Shown here piece after piece: positions 12,054 through 24,549 of a stretch of DNA of 64,000 nucleotides (position 1 is its first letter; each line of letters begins with the position of its first letter). The position numbers and the translations under genes are program-made. The notes under the pieces were generated by a model. That model was not told where the DNA came from. It did no database searches and worked only from the letters and a program-made list of their open reading frames with translations. The stretch is from Catonia carolina (Eukaryota > Arthropoda > Insecta > Hemiptera > Achilidae), in contig JAQMRL010000003.1 of assembly GCA_035578175.1 (NCBI GenBank), forward strand, positions 95,277,969 through 95,341,968, given 5' to 3'.

Positions 12054-12369
12054 TTTTTTTAAGAAATAAGATTTTACCCACATTTTCTTATAATACATAT
12101 TCAGTTATTCTCAAGTCATATTTGTCCCATTCCATTGGTGATTCATACTGTCAACAAAATCACTGTTCCCAGTTCTAATTTTGGTTTTATTTGTACAATT
12201 GTGACTTGAATTTCAATATGTAAGTTTGTGTGAAAATTAAATGCTTTAAGTTCAGTTTGCTGTGAAGGTTGCTAGTCTATGATAAACAGTACCAAAACTG
12301 ATTTATTTTTTAATAAAATTTTTTATTAAAAAACTACTTTGGGTATATGGTATGGAATCAATGGATTTT

Positions 12370-12480
12370 AACGTGTAATAATTTCCAGACCCTATCCTGA
12401 AATTAAACCTAGAACCTTCTGCTTTGCATTGTACAGAGAATACTGGTGCGCTAATTGCCGGGCTACAGAAAATGCTTAAT
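12370..12480 (-). repeat. Degenerate tRNA-derived SINE head (family D)
   Basis: Read on the reverse strand, a promoter-like 'ggttctaggtttaatttcagg' B-box relic is followed by 'tctggaaattatta', the start of the body shared with better copies at 29.8, 37.4, 47.1 and 54.7 kb. It is heavily decayed. Confidence 0.4.
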
Positions 12481-13373
12481 TATTTTTCTTAGATATAATA
12501 TTAAATAAGTAGATCTCTCAATATATTCAACACCAATCAATCATTCATGATATTGATGTGAACAGATGTTTATTCAATCACAAAGTTTTAGTAATCCATT
12601 TAGAAACTATCAGCTTACAAGTTTCACTTTTGTAATCCTACATAGCCTTCTTCAATTATTTAACTTGCGTGTTGTAAATACATCTATCATATGGTACAAT
12701 TTAGCGATTTTTCATTCTCTTTAAAATCACCGTATTGTTATTGAATGGTCCCCTAGTACGAATATTCGTTATTATTTTGACAAAATTATTATTATATAAT
12801 TTCTTTTTTAAACTGTAACTTTTATGAGTAAAGATAGTCTTGTTGTTATAAAAAACAATAAATTTTCAGTGAGGTTATAATTTATGTGATAACTGGAAAA
12901 ATTTAGTTAATTTTTGTTCAAAGTCAGTGAACTCCAATTTCTTTAGTGTGTGTGTTCACGTATGTGTAAAAGAATATAAGTTAAACTGGGTGCGTTCTAG
13001 TGGTATCTTTTGTATTATTTGTTTGTTAGATTTTTTTAAATACAGACATACTGGAATTATCTTTTATTGTGAAGCTTGTAAGAGTTCATTTTTTATTCAG
13101 AATATCAATAAAATTGTTTTTTATTCAGACTAGACCTGGTCTCATTAAGTCCAGTTGAATGAGAAATCACTGTCATAGTTTTCTTTACTTCTCAACAAAT
13201 AAACAGGATTATTTTATTTTTACCAATGGTGGCTTATGCCTTCAAAAATTGGTGAAGAGTTGCAAAAAACTGAGAAAAACTAGAATGTACTAATAAGTAT
13301 CTGCGAGGCTCCTGAGAGTAAAAATACTATATACCTGGTGACACCGCAAATACAAAACAACTAATGTACACGT

Positions 13374-14297
13374 ACGAGGTTTGATCAAAAAATAACGGGA
13401 ATTTTAGTTTTTCTTAAATAAATTTATTTATTCATCTATATCAATTTTCTCCCCTTCAAAGTAATCCCACTCAGATATAATACACTTGTGCCAGAGCTTT
13501 TTCCAATCTTGGAAGCACTTCTGGAACTCACTTTTTGGTATAGCTTTCAGCTTTTTTAGTATTCTATTTTTTTTGCTATCAGTGGTGGCGAAACGTCGTT
13601 CTGTCATGGTTCTCGGGGTATATTCTCCATATACCCATGTTTTGTCACCGGTTATGACCGTTTGCAGAAATTCTGGATCATTGTTGACTTCATTCACCAA
13701 TTCTTGGGCAATTCACTCAACATTCTTTTTGTTCGAAATTCAGTAATTTTGCAACGAACTTTGCTGCCACGTGTTTCATACCCAAAACATCTGATAAAAT
13801 TGCTTGACATGATCCAAATGATATACTGACCTCATCAGCAACCTCTCTGACAGAGATTCTGTGATCTTTCAGAATCATTTTCCTCACTTCTATGATGCTG
13901 TCATCGGTTATTGATGTGCTAGGGCGGTCATTATTTTCAACGTTTTCACGGCCATTTTTAAATCGTTGGTACCATTTGTAAACTCTCGTTTCACTCATAG
14001 TAGATTCACCAAAAGCCATTGTCAATATTTCTAATGTGGTACTTCACTTGATATCAATTTTCACAACACATTTAATGCAAACTCTGATCCATTTTTTCGA
14101 AAGTAACAAATCGCCAAGCGAATGCAAACACGTGTACTCGTTTCAACTAATAACAATAAACTATAATTCAAAATGGCTGCAAATGTGAATATATGTTAGA
14201 AACAGTTGTAACAACAAGGTAAAAAGAAATGTTGGAAATCGAATTTACAAATCCTGCAAAATTAAAAAATTTATGTTTTTTTTTTATCAAACCTCGT
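13374..14297 (-). mobile_element. Internally deleted mariner transposon with both TIRs
   Basis: The ends ACGAGGTTTGATcAAAAAA (13374) and its inverse TTTTTTTATCAAACCTCGT (ending about 14297) are terminal inverted repeats next to TA. On the minus strand, 14025-13717 encodes the HTH part of a mariner transposase (VYKWYQRFKNGREN, then ENNDRPSTS). A stop and frameshift follow, and 13700-13428 resumes with NDPEFLQTVITGDKTWVYG and jumps straight to the C-terminal PKSEFQKCFQDWKK. The central catalytic part, including the second and third aspartates, is deleted. At about 0.92 kb it is shorter than the usual 1.3 kb. It is non-autonomous. Confidence 0.85.
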
Positions 14298-14299
14298 GT

Positions 14300-14944
14300 A
14301 TAGAACATGCAGGTGCAGTAGCTTGGTCGATCCCCCACAATCTCTTCACTATTCGGAGGCGGGTGAGGAGAGCTAGACATGCATATTTGCCACTGACTAT
14401 CCGCTGTCATGATAACCTGCTCATGCTGGAAGAGAAGCAGTGGCCACCCATCTAACTCTTCACATTGGCATTTATTCGGTATATTAAAGCCATTAAAAGG
14501 CCTATTTAAACATTAGAAAGCACTCTAAGCCGATACAATAGTTTTATGTACTTTTTACACGATACTTCATTTATTGTAAAACAAAAAATAATTATAACAG
14601 ATATTATACTTATTTTGTAAGAGAAATAAATCTCTAGTTTAGTTTTATTAATAATGTTTATCATGTATTTTTCACCTGTGGAACCTCTACTAAATCATAT
14701 AACAAGATCTTCTATCATTTTTTGAGCAAATGGTGCTTTTCTGCCTATTTAAAAATATCTTATTTTCACGTTGCCGTAATAAGTGGTATAATTTAGTAAA
14801 AGATTTTAAATTACACATAAACTATTCAGAAGTTACTAGAGTCATCCGGTACTAGTAATTTAAACTTTAAAACATTTTTTTTAAAAACGTCATTAATCTA
14901 TTTTGTTTGTTTTCCAAAACTGATTTTATTATTTTTATTTTCAG
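14300..14944. other. Intron sequence upstream of the canonical atlastin membrane exon
   Basis: No repeat family or exon is recognisable, apart from the polypyrimidine tract and TTTTCAG acceptor directly before 14945. Confidence 0.45.
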
Positions 14945-15159
14945 GATCTTGAAGATTTGTACTTAGAATTTAAAGGACACAATGAAAGTAAGAACATATT
15001 CAAAGCTGCTAGAACTCCAGCAGTGTTCTTTGCTATTGCCGTTACTTGTTATGTCCTCTCTGGTATCTTTGGACTTGTTGGAATGTACACTCTTGCCAAT
15101 GTTTGTAATTTAATGATGGGAGCTGGACTCATTACACTGATGATGTGGGCTTATGTTAG
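14945..15159 (+). CDS. atl: Atlastin exon encoding the membrane hairpin
   Basis: This exon encodes the end of the atlastin three-helix middle domain (DLEDLYLEFKGHNESKNIF), the conserved KAARTPAVFFAI start of the membrane region, a first TM segment (about AVFFAIAVTCYVLSGIFGLV), a short loop and a second TM segment (CNLMMGAGLITLMMWAYV). Atlastins are ER-anchored dynamin-like GTPases that drive homotypic ER tubule fusion, and the hairpin inserts in the ER membrane from the cytosol. The acceptor tttattttcag ends at 14944, and the donor GTATGA at 15160 splits Arg in phase 2. The GTPase and most of the middle domain lie upstream of the window. The match to the family is strong and continuous. Confidence 0.93.
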
Positions 15160-16185
15160 GTATGAATTACTTTTTACATTTCTTTTTATTTGTTATTTTT
15201 GATTATTTTTCAAATTACTTTTTTTGCTCTAAAAGTAATGAGTTTAACAAAGCGTTCTGTCATTAGAGATTTTGTAAGATCAGGTTTTATTACATGTTGC
15301 TAGAAAAATGTACACAGGTGTGAATTTTGTGAGGATTTATCATTAGTTTACCTTTTATTCATTCCAAAAAAATTCAGCTAAATTTTTTACAAAAAATTAA
15401 GGAGATGGTTTTATCAGGGCACTGTAAAAAATTGATCGTATTTTTCATGTTCATTTTAAGACCTATAAAAACTGAAATTTTTAAATAGAGAAATATATTT
15501 TTATTTAAAATAAGTAGTTAATTTTATATTTCTTATGTTTCTAAGTATCATTGTGCGGCAAAACTGTTATTAAAATTTTGATTAGTTATCATGTTGAAAT
15601 CATATTTTAATTTGTTGTCTATAACAGGCAGATGGAGTGTTTAATTATTAACCCTCGATCTGCTAGTTCCAGGACTACAAAAAAAATAGTTCTGTTTGTT
15701 TAAGAACAAACTTAAATGTTTGTAAGCATTTAAGAACAGAAGAGGTAGAGGTGTAAAAGACACTTATCAGAGTTATCTCCTCTGAGATTAATGAATTTCA
15801 TTATGTAGGCAAGCCCTGTGGTGAATGAAATGAAGGTGTCTTTTTGCAGGGTGGAAAGTAGGTGCTTTTCAGAGGGCCTGACATGCTGATAAGCATACCT
15901 TTCAACTCTTTGAGGAAGCCAATGTAAACCACCTCACTCCTAGTTTTTAGAATTTCACTTCTAAAAACTAGAACTCACTCCTAGAAGTTCAAACCAGCTT
16001 TGTAAACAACACGTCAGTTTGAGTTAACAAAGTAAACCTTTTTTGTAATTTGTGAATGAAAGTACGTTGGAAAAAATATTTTTTGACAACCAATATATTA
16101 GTCAGAACTAATTAATGAGTCAAATTCAATTTAGCTTTTAAGATATGTGTAGTATCTTACAAAAACTTTGTATTCTTTTTTACAG
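15160..16185. other. Atlastin intron between hairpin and tail exons
   Basis: This GT..AG intron carries a reverse-strand family A repeat at about 15622-16011. The remainder is AT-rich with nothing recognised. The reading frame is restored exactly across it (AG|G, Arg-Tyr-Ser-Gly). Confidence 0.85.
15622..16011 (-). repeat. Family A SINE-like repeat, copy 2
   Basis: A reverse-strand copy beginning 'caggcagatggagtg' and ending near 'tcaaaccagctttgtaaacaac'. It is intact except for a local rearrangement near 15940-15990, where 'tttctaaaaactagaactcactcctag' contains a small inverted duplication. Confidence 0.75.
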
Positions 16186-16252
16186 GTATAGTGGTGAAAT
16201 GAGAGAAGTCGGGGAATCTATAGATGAAGTCGCCAACCTTCTTTGGGAAAAT
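16186..16252 (+). CDS. atl: Atlastin exon encoding the start of the C-terminal tail
   Basis: Sixty-seven bases between the acceptor ttttttacag (ending 16185) and the donor GTAGGT (16253). Together with the split codon it reads R-YSGEMREVGESIDEVANLLWEN, the juxtamembrane RYSGE motif and the beginning of the amphipathic tail helix that helps atlastin destabilise the ER bilayer during fusion. The phase (1 base, then 22 codons) joins both neighbours without a stop. Confidence 0.93.
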
Positions 16253-17668
16253 GTAGGTATAAATTTATATTTACTATAACTTAGGTTAGGAATGTAGAGT
16301 TACCTATAATGAACACCTTAAGAACGTTTCCTTCTTTTTAGTGTTAATGAGCTAATCTCATTTTTAGGCTAAAAATTGATTTTTGTATCATTGGAGAAAG
16401 TAGAATTCACTGTCTGCTATAAAAACCTACCACCAACTCCAATGAGGATTAAGGTGCATTTTGTTGTGACAGTCTTTTCTCCCATTCCTGTAGAAACTAT
16501 GAGTTTCATTCAATTTTTCAGCTGTCCTGAAAAGTTCCAGGAAATATTGTTAGCAGGTTAACACACTCTTTAACTTTTGTCATATTTTATTTTCAATGAA
16601 TCTTAATGTTCATTATGTTATGTAACTAGTTTTTAAAAAAAAACCATGTTAACAGAAAACCGCTTATTAAGCCTACTAAAATTTTTCTATAATAAACGAA
16701 ATCTCAAAAAATTGTTATCAGAAATGAACTGTGACAAAACCACCTTGACCCAATAAGGGGCAATCCATTTCAAATGACCAGAAAAAATGTATTTGGTTTA
16801 CACGTCACAAATAACACCGAAGAGGTTATTCGCAAGTCATTCTTCTTAATTTAAAACTAATTAGGAAAATGCAATAGAAATTAAAATTTAATAAATGCTT
16901 TAACTAAATTTACAAAAAAGAAATATTTTGATTTTGATTAAATATTTATTAAAATTGTTACACATTGCTGGAGAAATAAATAATTTTATTTAACTAACAG
17001 TATCACTCAAATTAATTGGAACACTCGGTAAAAAACTACAAATTTCTATTAATACACAATTCATTAACGAAATAAACAAATTTATATGTTACTAGTTGAT
17101 TATATCTTCCTTTCTTCTTTATTACTTCCTGACAAAAGGATTGATTCCATTAATTTCTCACATGTTTTTTTAAGTTAATCATCATGAAACCTTATGAAAG
17201 TTGTAGAGAATTTAAAATTGTACAACTTTTATTTAAAGCATATTTGTATACCACTTAGTGGTAATTAGCGATTTTCTGTTTTTTTCTCATGAAAACATGT
17301 GAAAAATTGATTTTTTTAAGATTTCGGCTTTCGTATGCATTTTATGACAAAAGTGTATGTAATCAAATTTATAGGAAATTAAGAGATCTACAACTTTTAT
17401 TTAGAGCATTTTTCTCTACAAAGCCTAGTTTTGCGTGAAAGAGTGATTTTCCGTATTTTAAAGCCAAACTGAAGTTGATTTTCATTTTGCGTCATTCACT
17501 CATGATTAAAATTAGGTAATGTTTATTGAGGTTAGTTTTTTGTTTATATATAATGTTTTATTACTAATGTAGGTTATATTGTTAATTATTTGCATTGGCA
17601 AGAGAAAGTTGTGTGAGTGTTTCACACCAGATTTTTTTAAATAAATTTATTTTATTTCATTTTTGCAG
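16253..17668. other. Atlastin last intron
   Basis: This intron holds a partial family B repeat in reverse orientation (about 17160-17637) and otherwise AT-rich DNA. A 61-codon frame at 16376-16561 is not conserved-looking and interrupts no exon. Confidence 0.8.
17160..17637 (-). repeat. Family B repeat, partial copy
   Basis: It ends on the right with 'attggcaagagaaagttgtgtgagtgtttcacacc', the family terminus. It carries two versions of the 'acaacttttattta..gca' block seen in the 11.2-kb copy. The opposite terminus is missing. Confidence 0.6.
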
Positions 17669-17800
17669 TTTATGAAACCTGGGTACCAGGTCTTTGTTGA
17701 GAAGAGTCTGGAACATGCAACGAGTCAAGCTGTAAACGCTACATTAAGTACTATGTCTAATAATACCACATTAAGTAATGGAAGACTAAAACATTCATGA
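17669..17800 (+). CDS. atl: Atlastin last exon (C-terminal tail and stop)
   Basis: The acceptor tttttgcag ends at 17668. The exon reads FMKPGYQVFVEKSLEHATSQAV, typical of the atlastin tail (F-x-KP-x-Y-x-x-x-x-EK-x-x-x-x-A-x-x-x-AV), then a divergent Ser/Asn/Thr-rich end NNTTLSNGRLKHS and TGA at 17798-17800. Insect atlastin tails usually vary in this final part. There is no ER-retrieval motif. Confidence 0.92.
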   Translation, partial: FMKPGYQVFVEKSLEHATSQAVNATLSTMSNNTTLSNGRLKHS

Positions 17801-18260
17801 TAGTGTCAACTATCTATTTTATTAACATTTTTTGCTCTTTATTGGTTTTTGTAAAAAGAAAAATACAATGGTTGTTAAAAATTTATTGTTAAATATTTGT
17901 GTGTGATGTTATTATAATATAATTATGCGATTGTTTGTTTTTTTTAATTATTGTGTGGCTATTAGAGTTAAAGGAGTGTGTGTGTGTGTATGTTTGTAAA
18001 AATATACTACATAATTATTATATATAAACATTAATACATACCTAGTGCCTCAATTTATTATAATTCCTTTATAATGTTCTTCCAATATAACGATTCTTAT
18101 AAATATACCACTTGTTAATGACAGTTTTAAATTAATATATTTTATATTTTACACATTTTTATTTTGTAACTAAATGCATTTTTATTGAGTTTTCGTTTAG
18201 GAAACTGTGATTAGTTTTAATTGTTTTATTACATTTTTAGAGTTGTAATAAAAATTCACC
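17801..18260 (+). terminator. Atlastin 3' UTR with candidate poly(A) signals
   Basis: AT-rich sequence follows the stop, including a GT microsatellite at about 17978-17990. AATAAA at 18247-18252 is the first clear signal, and further AATAAA-like hexamers occur near 18300. The true end is unknown. Confidence 0.5.
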
Positions 18261-18739
18261 AATAATAATTGTTTCTACGATTTTAATTCAAAACTATTTA
18301 ATAAATTAAAAGTTTGAATCAGTAAATTTGTTTTAATAATTTAAATTTGGTAATGTTTTGGGAATATCCTCGTAGTGTTAATAAATTTATTGTCTAATAT
18401 TTAAATGTATGTTTAGTATTTGAAATAGGTGTAAAAACTATATCATTTAAAATATTAAATCTAGCTTAAATTAATATTTTTAATATCGTAGTACTTATTT
18501 AATCTGGATTAATCAAAGTTTAAGAGAGGTGTCTTGTGTTCTTGAAATTTTGAAAATAATGTCAAATCGACTTATAATATGGGTATTATTAGTTATTGAA
18601 AGTATTTCAAATTATGTAATACAGTACATTACATATATGTTTACTATTTTAATACAATATCAGTAATAAAATTACTGTTCAATGTACTGGAATTACAAAT
18701 GTTATCAATGCATGTAATCAAACATACAGAGTAATGGTG

Positions 18740-18935
18740 ATTGCTATGGAGTGGACTTGTCAGAAAAACAGAGACCAGATAAATTCATAAGACATGGAAT
18801 GCAGCCAAAGGGGTAGAAGGAGGAAGGGTAGGCCGTGAAGATCGGGAGCGACAATTGGATGAGGCTATGAAAGAGAGAGAGAATTGGGGTGAATGGAGAA
18901 TCTTATTAATAGAAGGTAGATAGCAATAGCTGTAG
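18740..18935 (+). mobile_element. Probable LINE 3' fragment
   Basis: A G/A-rich stretch atypical of its surroundings reads in broken frames like the Arg-rich ORF2 tail of insect LINEs (RRKGRP.R..., then ..ER..WGEWR). No full domain remains. The call rests on composition and these short patches. Confidence 0.35.
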
Positions 18936-18949
18936 ATGAATTATTAATT

Positions 18950-21900
18950 AAATTATCAATGGAAAAATGAATTTAATACAGTTATGTATTGTGTAACCTT
19001 AAACAGCTGATAAAAACGGTATGATACAAGTTGAACTGTTAACAAGAAAAGAGAGTTTCATATAAACCAGTTTCGGATTCTGACCACTTCATTATTTAAA
19101 TTGGTGTGGTAACAAAATAACATAAAAAACCAAAAGGCTCTTGGAAATTGGTATAATAAATCTAATCTAAGTGAATAAAATCAACAAAAAAAAAATACAG
19201 ATTTCAGTTTAACTCGCTTGTGAAAACAAACAAAAAACATTATTTGTTTTATCTGGTTTACATTTGTATAATATTGCAAAATTGCATGATAGAGTAGAAT
19301 TAGCGTGGTATGGAGGTTGTTTTCTGTATTCTACCGTTGACTATCCTCACTTTTTACGTGACGCTAACAAACGGTATAGTACTACTCTATACTACGCCTT
19401 GTTCCTGGGGTATCCTAGTTCTATTTACCCTCAAAAAAATCCTAAAATTAGAAGAGGGAAGTAATAAATTCATTAAATAAATCATGTACTTCAATCTGGA
19501 TTAAGTAGGTACTACTTTCCCTTTTTTTTAATACTGTAAGTTTTCAAAGCTATTTAGTTTGTTCTTCAGTGGGTCTAAATCAAAAGAATAACTCATTTAA
19601 AAGTTCTATAAAGCTTTACAGCATTTTTGAAAAAGTTTTTTTTTAATTTTATATTTATAATAATTCTATCATAGAAAAATATTGAATATCAATTTTTAAA
19701 CTGTTCTGATGGTTATTTACCAAAGTATTTCATATATTAAAAAAGTTTATTACTCGTTTATATTTGTTTGGAAGAACATTTATATAATGATTAGAAAGTA
19801 ATGGTTTTGTAAAAGTATGGTAGATTAACTAGTTGATGTGTTACCAGTTCAAATATTAAATTATCTGGTCTAATATTGAAGAAATATAAATAACGAAAAA
19901 GATTGTTGAGTATTAAGAAATAATTAGAAAAGTTATGGTATGTTTAAATATTATTCTGTACGTAATAAAATTGTAACAAATTGTTTTTATTAGTTTTTTT
20001 CAGTTATTTAATATAGTTTATGTGTAGTGATGTGTGTGCTGCCTTGCTAATTTGATGAATATTTTGATATTTCGTACTTTGAAATTATTGTAAAATTATA
20101 TTTGTATTAATTTAATGCTCCGTACATCTTTACACAATTAATTTTATGGTTTTAATCAGTAATTATATTTTTTGTAGAAATTTCAAGGTACTTTCTTTAT
20201 TATCTAATTTAAAATACTACTCATAATTTATTTAAATGTTAAAGTATTTTCTTATTTGAGTATAATAAAAATATTTATTAAGTTTGTGAATATTGTTTTA
20301 CAACCATTGTGTAGTAAATGAACTGACCTATACTACATAAATGTATTTCAAATTATGTTTCCTAAATAAATTATATTTTAAAAATGCAATTGAAATTTTT
20401 TTGTGGATTAACTTTAATTGATTTTTGCAGATGCAAACGTTTTGTGAATGGTTTAATGTAATGGAACATTTTATATATTTTTGTGTTTTATTTATATTTT
20501 GTGTTTTATATATTTTTAATTTTTTTATACATGTTATTTTTATGTTTTGGTTGTAATTCACATATAATATTTCTTATGTTTTTTAGTTCTTTTTTTGTTG
20601 CATGGTCAGCTTTAAATGTCTTATTTTTGAATACTTATGGAAGATTTGTTCAAAATGTTTTAGAGCTTTTATTCCGAATTAAAAGAATTACAAATTAGCA
20701 AGGTTTTATATGTTCATAGATTAAAATACTTTACACTGTTTGTTTTATGTTTTGAGTTCATATATTATCTAAACATTTTTTTAAAACTTATGTAATAATA
20801 TTTCAGAAATTAGATTGTATTTTATACACTAATTTGTAAATAATTGCAAATTATTTAGGGTGAAAGAATTTTATGTAGGCTCATTATGTTGTTATATTAT
20901 ATAACCAATATATATTATATATAAATATTTTAATAATAAAATATTGTGCCATGCAATAAGTAATAAATTCTGTAAATATAATGTTTCTATTTCTGTTCTA
21001 CCATACTCAGGTGCCTTAATGACAAAAATTATTGTTACAATTAAAGAATTTTTTAAATGAAAGCGTAGATTTTTGAATTGTCTAATAAAACCTATAACAA
21101 ATGAATTATACTTATAATATTTTTTTTTAGTTTTAATTAATTGGTTATATTTTACTTTTTGTATTGATTTAAAGCTTATAAGATGAAAGTTTTCCACTAG
21201 TTATAATTATTTATTGTTTGTTTTTGTCGTCAGTGTTCCTTCTACTTAAACACTGTGCTGTCAATGTATGATTACACTATCACAAACGAGAAAATACTAC
21301 ATTTTAATCAGGCAAAGTGAGACTGTCATGGATATAACTTCTGCAAAGTGTCTGTCAGTTTAGACTTATGAGTTCATGTACTTCAACCAATTAAGAGAGG
21401 GTGTTTCCTCCTGTCTGAAAACTATTATCAATCTGATTTAATTAACAGGTGAATACTTTCTCAATAATAAGAAGGCTAGCTTTTTTACTACAAAGATATA
21501 TCAATGTGCTCTATAACTCTGATGATGATGCCATTAAATATCTCCAAACGAAGGAAGATGTTTCAGAACAAAGAGCCAGTACAGTCACACGTTGCCAAGA
21601 CTAATACAACAGTCCTCAGTACCAATTACTAATATTTTCAGGGTCGCCAAGTGTTTCAATGTTCAACATCATATGACGAAATTAATATCAGAACATCACC
21701 CTACATTTATATTTCATTATGATTTTTTTGTAATGACTAAATAATTTGTTTTCTTCTTTCCCAGTCTAAGTTCCTTATGTTTTGAGTTTTAAGAATTAGT
21801 AAAAGCATTTTTGCACCAGTAATATTTTTTATTAATCTAATCATTCAATTCTCCTGTTTTTGGGATCAGATTTTATTTGTGTTAGTAATTCTCAATCACA

Positions 21901-22740
21901 CAATTAGCATTTGGGTGTCAGACTTTTGTACCTCTTCACTAACTGAGGTTGCACGAGTGCTCGTTGAGACAGTATTTTTCATTTTAATTATTAAACTTTC
22001 TGCATGGTTGAGCAGCTTAACAGTCATAACTTATGTTATGTAAAACACAGATTTTTAGTAGAGAGAAGAAAGGAAAGTAAATATCTTGATAAGTTCTTAA
22101 TGGGTAGACATCAGATCTACTTCACATATCGCTTTAATTTACCAAAATCAAATTATTCATCAAATTTTATATCAAGTGTTCAATTTTACTAAAATCAAAA
22201 TATTTGTGGAAGACTTTCAATTTTCTTAACTGTGTACTTGAACTTTAATTTTTAAATTAATTAATTGCTTTTTAATTTCATAAAATAATTATTTTAGCTC
22301 AACTTTACTATTACTTATTTAACATTTATTATTTGTAGTTTATAATCAAAATATTCATTGTTGAATTAAAAATAAGAGTATTAATTTGATTGTGATAAAC
22401 CTGTTGCCAAGTGTATTTTTCTTCTTTGTATAATTACTATTACTACTATTAATGCTATTACGTATGTTTATTGATGGGGTTTCGGAAATAAATCCTTATT
22501 TTTTTATTAATTATATGTTATGTATCTTAATTTTCCTCATTATCAAGTGAATGTATATCATAAATATAAGATTTAAATGATATGACATCATTACCTTAAC
22601 TTAGGCTTGCCCTATATCCCAATTTTACTGGGAGAGTCAATATTATGAAGCCAGTCCTGTTCTCCTGCTCTGTTGTTGAAATATCCCAATACAGTAAAAT
22701 TATTTATACTCCAGTAGCATCATAAACAATATAAGGTGCA
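18950..22740. other. Intergenic, no gene supported
   Basis: The sequence is AT-rich. Open frames at 19264-19464 and 20483-20698 show no recognisable domain. The second is hydrophobic (SSFFVAWSALNVLFLNTYGR..) and is preceded by a T-rich tract with TTTTTAG at 20577-20586, so an isolated exon cannot be excluded. Nothing else is recognised. Confidence 0.4.
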
Positions 22741-22744
22741 GAAA

Positions 22745-23235
22745 GCGAGTGATTTCTTCCAAAGATAAGAGGCTTAGTCTGGGATCAAGATGTTCCTATA
22801 CTTGGGATGGTGGAAAGAAGGTTGATAGTAGAATTCAGGCGGCAGATATAAAGTTCAAGAGGAGTATGCTGGGGAAGACAAGAAGAGATAGAATAAGAAC
22901 TGTTGTAATTAGGGGGAAACTGGAAATGGAACAGGCTGTAAAGGAGGGTTGGACAGACAAAGCTGCCATTGTTTGGTCACATCAGTAGGATGGAGGAGGG
23001 TACACTGTCAAAAAGGATGATGTACTAGAAATAGGGGGGAAAGTCCAAAGAGTAGACCAATAGTGATGTGGATGGATTCAGTATTGATTAACTAGAGAAG
23101 CGATACAATGACAAAAGAGCAATGGAGAGGAGATGGTTCAGTGATGGAGAAGGTGGAGAGCGGTTGTATTGGCCCCAACCTGAGGCAACATGGAAGAAGG
23201 ATAAAGAAGGTGATAATGAACATTGTAAAGAGTAA
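22745..23235 (+). mobile_element. LINE ORF2 C-terminal fragment
   Basis: The open part 22749-22988 reads DSRIQAADIKFKRSMLGKTRRDRIR, matching the SRIQAAEM-x-FLR-x-V-x-GVTRRD-x-IRN motif that follows the reverse-transcriptase domain in insect non-LTR retrotransposons. It continues out of frame with 'tggatggattcagt' (WMDS, the W-x-D/E box) to about 23235. Frameshifts and stops show it is dead. Confidence 0.75.
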
Positions 23236-23289
23236 ATAAGGTACCCACTACAATACAGTTAACTAGAAAACCTGAAGCATTGTATAGAT

Positions 23290-23490
23290 CAAAATGTATC
23301 TTACACTAGAAGGAGAGTTTAAGAAGCAAATAGAAATGAAACGGAGAAAAGCCATAAGAAAAATGAAAATTGAATGCCTATGTAGGTTAAGAATTAATAG
23401 AAAGAGATTTGTGGAAATGGAAAAATATAAAAGATTACAGACTGAGAAAAAAAATCACTTGTACGGACATATCTATAGAGTGGACTAGAA
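23290..23490 (+). mobile_element. Second LINE C-terminal fragment
   Basis: The frame ends LQTEKKNHLYGHIYRVD, like the RRLRFYGH-x-x-RMD tail motif of another LINE lineage (compare 7737-8110). The upstream part is Lys/Arg-rich. It is short and truncated at both ends. Confidence 0.5.
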
Positions 23491-23553
23491 AATATTTAGG
23501 AAACTGTTTTTAAATAACAGTTAATGGAGGATGTGAAAATTATAAAAAACAAT

Positions 23554-24005
23554 ACGAGGTGCGGCTAAAAAATAACCGGAATAAATGTGTAACGGACAAT
23601 TAATGCGTGCACACACACCAAGCACCACATTGCCGAGTCACATGACATCCCCCCTCCAATCCGGCCGTGTAATCATCTGCCGGTCGCTCTGTTGTTGCCG
23701 TGCTTATCTGTTTGTGTATTTGTCGACCATCGGAAATTGCTGAGTGTTTTAAAAGAACATGTCAATTTAAAACGCTTGGTGAAACTTGTGAAGACCACTA
23801 CAGAAGCCTATACTTTGTTAAAGCAAGTATATGGCGATGGATATTTGACATGTCCTCAGGTTTTTGAGTGGTTTAAATGGTTTAAGGAGGGGCAAGAATT
23901 GATTGAAGATGACCCACATTCAGGATGACCTTTAACATCACCAACGGATGGAAACATCAAAAAAATCTGCACTTTGATCAGAAAAGACTCAGATTTTCAT
24001 AAATA
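23554..24005 (+). mobile_element. Truncated mariner, 5' end and HTH domain
   Basis: The TIR-like start ACGAGGTGCGGCTAAAAAAT is followed by a frame at 23692-23928 encoding the mariner HTH region (VKLVKTTTEAYTLLKQVYGD, FEWFKWFKEGQELIEDDPHSG). A stop then breaks what would be the SGRPSTS motif, and similarity runs on to about 24000, where family B sequence begins. The catalytic domain and the 3' TIR are absent. The TIR differs from that of the 13.4-kb element, so this is a second mariner lineage. Confidence 0.8.
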
Positions 24006-24546
24006 AAGAAAAATCGCTAATTGCCGCTAAATTAAGCATTGTATAAACAAATGTTCGAAATTAAAGTTGTAGGTTTTTAAATGATTTCCAACTTTGATTA
24101 TACACGCGTTTGCTCTAAAATGCATATTAAGGCCACAATCTTTAAAAAAAAACATTTTTTTCTATGAGAGCCTTCCCCAAAAATTTTAGTAGACATGGCG
24201 CTTACCCTATCTTGTAGAGCATAAAAATGTAGTAAATGAGGTGATTTTTAAAAAAAATTGTAGGAGTCGTTTTTGAGAAAATCACACGAATAAACTACTG
24301 CTTCCAGTTAACTGATTTGGATGAAAGTGTTTTGTGACAGGTCCCATTGTGGTACCTAACTTAAATTTCAGGTTTCAACATCGTACATTATTTCGTTCTT
24401 GAGATATTTTGTTCACACACAGACCAATCATTAAAACTTTTTTCTTTGGGTTCAGACGCTGAAAACGAGTATAACCGATAAAAAATGAACATGAAAACAA
24501 TACTTTCCTTCCCTGTACATTCATATAGGGCAAGAAAAAATAAAAA
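24006..24546 (+). repeat. Family B repeat joined to the mariner stump
   Basis: It contains the family blocks (aaaaatcgctaattg, cctaacttaaatttcaggtttcaacatcgta, gaacatgaaaacaatactttccttcc) and ends at 'tcatatagggcaagaaaa'. It lacks the GTGTGAAACAC terminus and starts where the mariner stops. Confidence 0.6.
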
Positions 24547-24549
24547 TGG

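Noticed and set aside
19264..19464. 66-codon frame with aromatic-rich peptide
   Set aside because: No recognisable motif and no neighbouring exon. A second frame over the same bases is equally hydrophobic, which suggests chance or an unknown repeat.
20483..20698. 71-codon hydrophobic frame, possibly an exon or small membrane protein
   Set aside because: It is T-rich with low-complexity F/L/Y/I composition in its first half. It has no recognised domain and no partner exons. Kept only as a remark under the intergenic entry.
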